Position numbers and translations under genes: made by a program. Shown piece after piece: positions 56,489 to 64,000 of a stretch of 64,000 bases of DNA. The notes beneath the pieces were generated by a model that was not told the origin of the DNA, did no database searches, and worked only from the letters and a program-made list of their open reading frames with translations. The number at the start of each line of letters is the position of its first letter. Position 1 is the stretch's first letter. Origin of the DNA: Rhizomys pruinosus (taxonomy: Eukaryota > Chordata > Mammalia > Rodentia > Spalacidae); NCBI GenBank assembly GCA_009823505.1, contig VZQC01003076.1, forward strand, positions 698,948 to 762,947, read 5' to 3'.

Positions 56489-56610
56489 GTTTGGCAGAAT
56501 GCATGAGCTCTGGTGGGGTGAGGGGGTAGGGAGGGGGGCATGGGTCTAGATTTGATTTGAAATTTTGTATGAAATGCACAAAGCTTCGATAAAATTGGCT
56601 TTGAAAAAAT
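56489..56610 (+). mobile_element. 3' end of unassigned LINE-like family (copy C), complete insertion
   Basis: A 122-bp insertion flanked by a 13-bp direct repeat gtatgacatttgt (56,476-56,488 and 56,611-56,623). It starts gtttggcagaatgcatgagc, has a G-rich polypurine run, then tctagatttgatttg and ends cttcgataaaattggctttg plus a short A run. The duplication fixes the true 3' end of the family and shows target-primed insertion with extreme 5' truncation. Confidence 0.85.
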
Positions 56611-57103
56611 GTATGACATTTGTTCTATCTTTTTATATTACAGCCTTGTGAATTTTAGTAAGCTGTTTCTATTTCTATCACACTGAAAATTCAATCACGA
56701 ATGAGGGCTTAATTTATAAAGTGCTTTTGAAACTTAGCAAGCTCATTTTATTTCATTTAAAATATTTTATTAAATCACATTTTCATTCTTTGGTTAATAG
56801 TTAATTGAATCATATATAGTAGTTTTGTACAGTGTAGAATTTAATTTGCTAAAAAGTTATTTAGGGTTTTTATAAGTTGTTTTGATCAAGAGGACATTTC
56901 AATGTTCTCAGAGCATGGAATTGACATCAGAACAGTGCTGTCCTGGGGGAGTAGCTGGGAAGTACTCTACAGTCCTCTGTGCATTGGAACAGTCTAAATA
57001 ACACAGGAATGTGGTTTTTGAAAGATGGTAGAAATTACCTATAAAATAATTCAAGATTTATACATTTTTGTATAAACTTTTAAACTTCTTCTTTGACTTT
57101 TTG

Positions 57104-57221
57104 TTTGTTTGTTTTTGAGGCAGGGTCTTCCTGTAGCCCCAGCTGGCCTCCATTTCACAGAGATCTGTTTTTACTTCTGCCTCCCTAGTGCTGGGATTAA
57201 AGACCCCACCATGCCCAGGTC
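57104..57221 (-). repeat. B1 SINE with deletion, 17-bp target duplication
   Basis: Minus-strand B1 (gaggcagggtcttcctgtag). A perfect 17-bp direct repeat tcttctttgactttttg flanks it (57,087-57,103 and 57,222-57,238). Confidence 0.93.
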
Positions 57222-57481
57222 TCTTCTTTGACTTTTTGAGCTACCGAGCTTTCTACCTTCTTTAAAGATAGTCTCCTCTACCTTTATTTTCAGGGTTTTG
57301 GGGGGTATATATCTGTATATTTCCATTTAAGATTTCAAACGTTTCTCCATATCTGCATATTTTCTTTCCTTTTGCTTTTTCTAGTTTGTGTTTTCTTTCG
57401 TTTTTGGCTATTGAGTGATTCAATTTGCAAAAGGTATATGTAACTGAGTCAGCTTTTGGTTTTCCTGAACAAGTTTACTTA

Positions 57482-57685
57482 AAAAAAGGCTTATTCATTT
57501 ATGTGTATGTGTGTGAGCCTCCATGAGTACATGTGTACCACATGCGTGCAGGTACATACAGAGGCCGGAAGAGGCCACTGGATCTCCCAGAGCTGGAGTG
57601 ACAGATAGTAGTCAGCTGCATTGTGGGTGTTGGGAACCAAACCTGGATCCTCTGCAAGAGTAACCCATGCTCCAGTTCCTGAAGT
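57482..57685 (-). repeat. old B2-like SINE
   Basis: ggaagaggccactggatctc, cagagctggagtgacagata and aaacctggatcctctgcaag make a worn minus-strand B2. Confidence 0.75.
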
Positions 57686-58479
57686 TCGATCTTGTTTTTC
57701 TCTTTTAGCTAAGAATTATTTGTATCTGGTTTGAAGAATTATAAGTGATTGAGGATAAATTCTAATTTTATTATTAGGATCAGGAAAAGAGTGTGACTCA
57801 TATTTCATGGACTTATCCACTGTTAAGTTTCATCAGTGTTTATAAGACTTATGGAGAGCAGATAGAAGAATAAAGAATAAAGACCAGGAAGTAGAATGGA
57901 ACGAAGACTTGGGGAGGACAAGAGGTTCAGTTTTGGATACTGTGTCTGACATATTGCTTAAACATTCAGATGGAGTTGCCAGAAAAAGCAGTTAGCTACA
58001 ATTAGAGCAAAGAGTAAAGATCTCACTTGGAGATACAACTTTAGGTGCTATCAGCTTATTGATGAGATTTATAACTTAAAAGTTGATTGAACTTACCAAG
58101 AATGTTGCTGCAGATAGACTGAGAAGGGACAAAGATCAAGACCAAGGGTTGGGTTTCTCCAGTATGAAGATGCTGGAGGGAGGTGGGGGGAAGCCAACCA
58201 GGAGATTGAAAAGAGGCTACCACCGACGGAAGAGCAGAAATGAGGAATTGTGGCACTTTAGAAGCTTAATTGAAGGATGATCCCCAGTGAAAATGGAGTT
58301 GCTAGAAATGTTGCTGGCAGACCCAGGAGGAAGAGGACTTTAGGCTGATTCTTGGCTTTCTGGGGGTCACTGGGCCCCTCCATGGCCGTATTGTCTTGCT
58401 GCACACTGGTTCCTGAGTAGCTGTCCTGTTCTTACTGCTGTGTTAAACACACTTGGCCAGGCATTAATAAATGTATTGG
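57686..58479. other. non-genic sequence
   Basis: No element or exon recognised. Confidence 0.45.
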
Positions 58480-58905
58480 TCAACTTGATCTGTTGCAACA
58501 AATGCCCTTCAGTTGTGTGATTTTAAACAACAGGAGCGTCTTCCTCCTCCCAGTTCTGGAGGTCAGAAGTTTAAGATCAAGACTCTGTTCTATGTGGTTT
58601 CTGTGAGATCTCTCTCCCTTACTTGTGACGTTTCCTTACATAGCTATTCCTTGTGCATGCCCTTAGAGATAAAAGAGAGAAAACGTGGTGTGTCTTCTAG
58701 TGAGGACTCAGGGTCCCACACTTATGACCTAGTTAAGCTTTATTTGGATACAAGTCCATCTATTAATACAGCTTTGCTACCTTTTACGGTAGCAAAGCTG
58801 TATTACCTTTACAGTATTACTGTATTACCTTACAAAGCTGTAACTACCTTTACAGCTTTTGTAAATAAAGTTTTATTGGAACAAGGCTATAATGATTAGT
58901 TTTGT
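58480..58905. repeat. old DNA-transposon-like repeat with local rearrangement
   Basis: cagttctggaggtcagaagt at the left and aataaagttttattggaaca at the right are words of ancient mammalian repeats. Between them, short units (attacctttacag, ctgtattacc) are repeated in both directions around a perfect hairpin. Confidence 0.4.
58764..58805. repeat. perfect 18-bp inverted repeat with 6-base loop
   Basis: Arms taatacagctttgctacc (58,764-58,781) and its exact reverse complement (58,788-58,805), loop ttttac. Partial copies of the arms follow within 60 bases. Confidence 0.95.
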
Positions 58906-59189
58906 AGTAAACCTGGGTAGTTAGAAAAGAGCTCTCACAACCCACAGAATTCTTTATTTACTCTCTGATTCTTTATAGAAAATTTTCTAACTCCTGAGCA
59001 CATACTAGTCCCTCTGAGACCAAACTGATTTTTCTTCTGAAGTCCTGTGGTTTTATGATACACTCACCTGACTCTTTTAACTCATTACTCTTTATTGTTC
59101 TATATAAGTGGTATAATTTTGCCTCTCAATTGTATTAAAATCTCTTCAATGGCAGAGACTCTATGTTTGTTTCTAAACCACAGGGGGAA

Positions 59190-59254
59190 ATATATATATA
59201 TATATTGTGAGATATATATATATTTGTGAGATATATATATATATATCTCACAAA
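59190..59254. repeat. (TA)n with a perfect 32-base palindrome
   Basis: tttgtgag, an (AT)n core and ctcacaaa form an unbroken palindrome at 59,223-59,254. A partial copy (ttgtgagatatata) precedes it. Confidence 0.93.
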
Positions 59255-59309
59255 AATCCATTAGCTTATATTGTATGTTTGCAGATTCTTTGCTTGCTCT
59301 ACTCATGAA

Positions 59310-60470
59310 CATTCCAGTTACAAGATCCTAACAAAACACTGAGATTTTATCCTGTTCTCAAAGAACCAAAAGCCATTGATGTAAAGAGTCCAAGAAAGAG
59401 AAAAACAAGACACAGCACAAACCCTGCCCCCACCTAGAGTGTCAGGTTGGCTGGGTGATGGACTGCAGGGATCACAGGACAAGACCAGCCTCCGTCAGCA
59501 GTTGAAACGTGTCAGCTTCGGAAGCTGTGCCACCCCTGGGAAGCTGCCGGTGCACTCCTCACTCCCTCCCAAAATTCCAGCATCCTTCCCATGAGCTGCT
59601 GAAGGAAAATGGCTTTACCCAGCAAGTATATCACAAGTATCATCAACGATGTCTAAGTGAAAGAAAACTCTTGGTTATTGGACAGTCCCAAGAAATGAAT
59701 GCCTTCTTTCGTTTCTGGTCCTTTTTCTTCAGAGATCACTTCAATAGGAAAGTGTATGAGGAATTTAGACAACTTGCTTGGGAAGATGCAAAAGAAAATT
59801 ACAGGTATGGCTTAGAATGTCTTTTCACTTTTTATAGTTAGGGACTTGAAAAAAATTCAGACAAGAAATTTTTAAGGATTTTCAAGAAGAAACCAAAAAA
59901 GACGATGAATCTGGCCAGCTGTATGGACTAGAAAAGTTTTGGGCCTATCTGAAATATTCTCAATCTAAGACACAGGCTGTTGATCCAAAAACTTCAGGAA
60001 TACCTCCGTATTTTTTTGTGTGTGTCTTTTCGAGACAGGGTCTCCCTGTAGCCCCAGCTATCCTGGAACTCACTCTGTAGACCAGGCTGGCCTTGAACTC
60101 ACAAAGATCTGCCTGCCTCTGCCTCCCAAGTGCTAGGATTAAAGGCGTGTGCCACCATGCCCAGCTAATACCTCTGTAATTTTAAGAAGTTAGAAGACTT
60201 CCGTGTTGATCTCTCTATTAGTGAGGAACTTGGGAGAACAAGGCATTCATCTACTTCTGGGGATAGACTTCTGTCTCACTCTTTCACAGCACCAAGTGCC
60301 GCCAAGCCTGCACCCACCAGTGAGCTACAGGTCCCCACAAACTCAGCAAAGAGAAATCCACGGGAGCCCGCTGGCAGCTCACACCAGGATAGTGCTGCCT
60401 TGACCTCCACCGAGGGTGAAATACCTGAGAAATTGATGCTTAAAACAGCTGCATGTCCTTGAAATCACAT
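59310..60470 (+). pseudogene. LARP1-family (LARP1B-like) processed pseudogene
   Basis: An intronless, decayed copy of the C-terminal part of a La-related protein 1 family gene; the parent binds the mRNA cap and 5' TOP motif through its DM15 repeats. Recognisable residues in order: RFYPVLKEPKAIDVKSPRKR (about 59,342), VGWVMD, then the long open stretch 59,509-59,841 with [33 protein letters not shown] and [21 protein letters not shown] to TAG change stops it after FYS; the same frame then reads GLEKK, a frame change follows, and [27 protein letters not shown] come next. After a B1 insertion, KLEDFRVD-type and final-exon residues follow to about 60,460. DM15 spans several exons in the gene, so lack of introns marks a retrocopy. 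3' UTR-derived sequence probably continues, perhaps to about 61,440. LARP1B fits better than LARP1 ([10 protein letters not shown]). Confidence 0.85.
60011..60166 (-). repeat. B1 SINE inside the LARP1B-like pseudogene
   Basis: Complete minus-strand B1. The direct repeat aatacctccgta on the left has become aatacctctgta on the right, a single CpG transition. The B1 is therefore younger than the retrocopy. Confidence 0.95.
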
Positions 60471-61454
60471 TTACATCAGTATTTATGTGGGAAGGATCCT
60501 CTGGTGTTTAGTTGTGATAATCAGAAAAAACAAAAAGGAAGAAAAGCAGTAGCCTCCTTTTTTCTAGCAAGATAAATTCCACCAGTGTCTCCCATGGTGT
60601 CACAGACAAGGAGAGTTCAGTGGCTTTACTGAGATCCGGTAGGAACACATTGTGGCCTCAGTATTTCTTGAAAGCTATTGTTTACAAGAACAGAATTCCT
60701 TAAATACATTAAAACAAAAACAAGGAATGCCGAACATTTCAGCTGATACTTCTTATAGAAGATACAGTACGTTGTATTCACCTCTTTGCGAGCATGCCTG
60801 CAGAATCTGATCACCCCACTATGAATTCACATTTGAATTCACATTTGAATGCATAAAAAACAGAAGATTACGTATATATTTTTTAATTCAGAAAATTGAT
60901 ATGCTACACATTTTTCTTGTGGATACATAGTTTAGATATTTTCCTTTTTTTTTTTTCAAAAGTAGGAATAGATAGACTCTAGTTATATTGAAGCTTGACC
61001 TATGCACCTTTGATTCTGCTTCCCTCCTCCACCCCAGCCATAACTCGTGATTTTCACAGCCAGTGTCTTTATGTGGAGTTTTCTAAATTGGCATAAGTTG
61101 GGTATATATTCAAAGATATTTACTTTTGTGATTCTATGTAAACTTGCACATGTAATTTAAAACCACTAGGTTCTGTTGGAATATTGCTGTAAATAAATGA
61201 CTCTGTTCTGACTGTGTCTGTTTGTCTGTCCCCGGGTAGGTACGTCACAAGCAGTCAGATCACCATTCTTTAGGAAGCGCATTTTGGTTTTTTTTTTTTT
61301 CCTTTTGTTTCCTTTAAATTTTGTTTTATGCTCATAAGTGTTTTCAAGAGTTGTAACAAACTGATGTCTCATTCTTAGCACTAGTGCAATGAGAGATCAG
61401 TTTGTGACATTATAAAAGTAAAAAGCTATTCTGAATTATTTGAAAAAAAGTTTT
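60471..61454 (+). other. probable 3' UTR-derived part of the LARP1B-like retrocopy
   Basis: No coding potential or SINE. A poly(A) signal-like aataaa lies at about 61,192, but no A tail follows it. Assignment to the retrocopy rests on position only. Confidence 0.35.
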
Positions 61455-61636
61455 TATTTTTATTTATTTTTTATTTATTATTTATTTATTTATTTTTGGT
61501 CTTTTCGAGACAGGGTCTCCCTGTAGTCCCAGCTGTCCTGGAACTCACTGTAGACCAGGCTGGCCTTGAACTCACAAATATCCTCCTGCCTCTGCCTCCC
61601 AAGTGCTAGGATTAAAGGCATGTGCCACCACGCCCA
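61455..61636 (-). repeat. B1 SINE with (ATTT)n tail and target duplication
   Basis: Complete minus-strand B1. gaaaaaaagttttta lies before it and gaaaaaaaagttttta after it. Confidence 0.93.
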
Positions 61637-62158
61637 GTGAAAAAAAAGTTTTTAAAGGTTTGGAATTTTCATTTTATGTGTTCATTATACATGGTACTGT
61701 GTTACATAAAACATTTTTGTATAAGTATACACATACTGTTAGACAGGAACACAGCTCTAGAGCCACCAGTACTAGGGCAGGAGTTACACCAGGTAAGTTT
61801 GACTGACAGCACTGCTTTGGCCTTATTTAGAAAGCCTGCTGTGCTCACAGCTGCTGGCTGGAGCAGCCCTGTAGAGCTAACCCTCCAAATTAATTTCTCA
61901 TTGTGACTCCTAAACCAGACGTAGACTCTCAGCCAAGACTAATTGACCCCATTGCCGACCAATGATTAATTCAGACTCTTTTTGGAGGCTAGAATTAAGA
62001 AAAGTAGAGATTGGCATTTAAGATGAGTTCTGACCCCCAGTGTGTCCTTGGGGAAGTCACTCAAGCTCCTTGGGTTTGAGTCCCTTCATAGGTCAAGGTG
62101 TGGATTGATAGAATGATGTTGGAAGGTCGTGGTTTGAGGAGATTTCTTTCTCTTTTTT
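61637..62158. other. non-genic sequence with MIR remnant
   Basis: gtccttggggaagtcactca at 62,045-62,064 followed by ctccttgggtttgagtccct is a MIR core on the plus strand. Nothing else recognised. Confidence 0.5.
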
Positions 62159-62159
62159 G

Positions 62160-62308
62160 GGGGGGGGATTTTTGAGACAGGGTCTCCCTGTAGCCCCAGC
62201 TGTCCTGGAACTCATTCTGTAGACCAGGCTGGACTTGAACTCACAAAGATCCGCCTGCCTCTGCCTCCCAAGTGCTAGGATTAAAGGCGTGCGCCACCAC
62301 GCCCGGCT
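62160..62308 (-). repeat. B1 SINE, young
   Basis: Near-consensus minus-strand B1 ending gcgtgcgccaccacgcccgg with a T/G-rich tail. Confidence 0.95.
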
Positions 62309-62793
62309 GAGGTGATTTCTTATATCATGACCAGTTGTAAAATGTGATGGTTCTTCAAGGCCAGGAGTGAATTTAATGTCTCTGACACCGAGGGCTCTTA
62401 CACAGAAGACAATGGCTGGCTTTCATGCATATTGCCTGTGGACAGAATGGAATAGAATTAAAACTCTGAACAAAGACTTCCTAGATTTAGGTTAGTGATA
62501 CGGAAGACTTTCCAGACAGCAAGAATTATTTATGGGTGTTAATTAACAAGGAAAATAGGACATCAGAACAGGAGCAATTTCCATCTCTCTCTAGACAAAC
62601 CATCTTGGTATGAAGATGATATTTACAGTGAGAGATGGGGAAAGTGCCTGCGGGTGACAGAAGGATGGAGAGGTTGGTGGCCTTTGTCTTCTAGCCCCAT
62701 GGACTGAGACAGGACTTGACAATTTATAGTCCTGGATTTTGCTAAGCTTATGCCCCCTGCAGGATGCAGCAAGTCTGCCGACAGTATTTTGTA

Positions 62794-62963
62794 TTTTGGT
62801 ATGTGTTTATGTATGTGTGCATATGTATTTTGGTGTGGGTTTATGTATGTGTGCATATGTATTTTGATATGTGTTTATGTATGTGTGCATATGTATTTTG
62901 GTATATGTTTATGTATGTGTGCATATGTATTTTGGTATGTGTTTATGTATGTGTGCACATGTG
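62794..62963. repeat. 34-bp minisatellite, five copies
   Basis: Five head-to-tail units start at 62,794, 62,828, 62,862, 62,896 and 62,930, each beginning ttttgg/ttttga and containing tttatgtatgtgtgca. Unit length is constant; a few substitutions separate the copies. It lies at the tail end of an inverted B4-type SINE. The Cys/Tyr/Val-rich open frames across it are by-products. Confidence 0.96.
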
Positions 62964-63228
62964 GAGTTCAGAGCACAACCTTGCATGTCATCCCTCCTAT
63001 TTCTTTCTTGTTTGAGACAGTCTCTCACTGGTTTAGACTCCAAGTGGAACAGACTTGCTAGTTAGACTAGGCCGCTAGTTAGACTTGCTGTCTCTACCTC
63101 CCCAGCGCTGAGATTATAAACCTGTGCCACCACAGTTGACCTTTTCCCCTTGGGTTCTGGGGATTGAATTTGAGTTCTTGTGCTTGCAAAGAAGTAACTT
63201 TACTGACCGAGTCATCTATCCAGCTCAT
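62950..63228 (-). repeat. B4-type SINE
   Basis: gtggagttcagagcacaacc, tttgagacagtctctcactg, gcgctgagattataaacctg and gaccgagtcatctatccagc give an inverted B4/RSINE1-like element with a small internal duplication (gctagttagactaggccgctagttagactt). Confidence 0.7.
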
Positions 63229-64000
63229 CAGTGTGCTTTGCATGGTCTCAATTAGCACGTAGAATCCAACAGGTTCAAGGATAATGATCTCCATCTGGAT
63301 GTTATCATTGTGGTTCAAAGGATAGAAATTGTGAAAATGATATTATGATATTGTTTTAGAAGTGTCAAGTCTCAGGGCTATCAAAGCATTCATTCTTCTT
63401 CTATCCTGGTCCCCCTACCCATGTTTCCAAGTAGTGAAAGTAATGTGTCTGGTTGATAGATACAAAGGGAAAAAACTGTGATGTCAGCAGCAAGGGTTCA
63501 GTTGAGAAGTGGCAGTGATCTTCAGCTTTCCCAGCTGTGGGAAGTGACTCTCAATCCCTCCTTATGGTGTTAGTTTTTCTTGGTGTGTTTAGGTTTTGTG
63601 GACACTTTGATGTTATTCTTAGAATATTTTGCATCCTATTCCGGGTGTCTCGGGGTTCAGTTTCTTTTGGCTCCATCCCTGTGGGCTGAGCTTCAGTTTT
63701 TGCTGCTGTTATTTACTTTTCCCTTGATGGGATCTTTACAGAAAATGTTCCATCGTCTCACAGGGTGCTTTCGTGCTCCCCTGTGGAAGTTTGTGATTTC
63801 TTTTGCATTTGTTCTCTTGGATTTGGAGCTGCAGTTGCTCCACTAGGGGGCCTCGAATGCTGTAGGGAGAGCTGGCTGCTGGCTGCTGGCTGCTGGCTGC
63901 TCTCACAGAATTCTAGATAGTTAAGACCAACTTGTTGGAAAGGATAAAGTATGGCTGGTACCTTCTGGAACTTCAGACGCATTTGCCTCATTGCTGAGGC
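63229..64000. other. non-genic sequence to the window end
   Basis: No exon or SINE recognised. A (GGCTGCT)n-type 7-bp tandem repeat lies at 63,871-63,902. The 88-codon plus-strand frame at 63,580-63,846 has a hydrophobic composition but no known motif. Confidence 0.45.

Noticed and set aside
62794..62963. CRISPR-like array
   Set aside because: The units are contiguous without unique spacers and the sequence is eukaryotic.
62750..63065. Cys/Tyr/Val-rich repeat protein
   Set aside because: It is a by-product of the 34-bp minisatellite; the unit is not a multiple of three and all three frames are open.
1..64000. tRNA genes suggested by gttcgatcc-type B boxes
   Set aside because: All examples I examined sit in B2, B3, B4 or ID SINEs, which derive from tRNA; no cloverleaf gene is present outside them.

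Overview
This window is mammalian nuclear DNA from a rodent. B1 (7SL-derived) and B2 (tRNA-derived) SINEs lie every few hundred bases, with B3, B4, MIR, L2, LINE-1, ERV and hAT pieces among them. B1 plus B2 points to a mouse-like (myodont) rodent. The B2 copies differ clearly from the lab mouse consensus as I remember it: most young ones carry a 17-bp internal tandem duplication and a CpG-rich body. A non-Mus, non-Rattus lineage is therefore likely; the species cannot be named from this.

I find no intact protein-coding gene and no functional RNA gene. Every long open frame lies in a repeat, a retrocopy or an assembly error. The window is a gene desert or intronic sequence. The gene-like content is two processed pseudogenes. 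One is a casein kinase 1 alpha retrocopy on the minus strand (about 48.0-49.76 kb), split by a B1 and carrying a perfect 20-bp hairpin. The other is a LARP1-family (best LARP1B) retrocopy on the plus strand (from about 59.3 kb), with an in-frame stop, frameshifts and its own B1 insertion.

Layout: 0-11 kb holds unique AT-rich DNA with old L1 3' sequence and many SINEs, including a probable old tandem duplication (1.65-4.45 kb). 11.3-11.66 kb is a solo LTR resembling IAP (ERVK) elements, with a 6-bp target duplication, inserted in a B2 tail. 12-17 kb has SINEs plus L2 and other old repeats. 17.5-19.26 kb is one URR1-like DNA transposon cut by two later insertions: a 932-bp polyadenylated retrocopy of an unidentified transcript and a rearranged L1. 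19-38 kb is mixed unique DNA and SINEs with an ERVL/MT2-like LTR at 31.47 kb. 38.3-43 kb contains an assembly fault: about 2 kb occurs twice, the second time after a single N and full of insertion-type errors broken by two perfectly identical blocks (95 and 255 bp). 43-64 kb holds more SINEs, L1 ends, the two pseudogenes, a 34-bp minisatellite and several perfect palindromes.

Nothing here looks like a new enzymatic or defence system. The items most worth following are the assembly artefact, the unidentified retrocopy, the hairpins made by probable template switching, the unassigned LINE 3' end family and the B2 subfamily with the 17-bp duplication. All family names are from memory of consensus sequences and were not checked by a database search.
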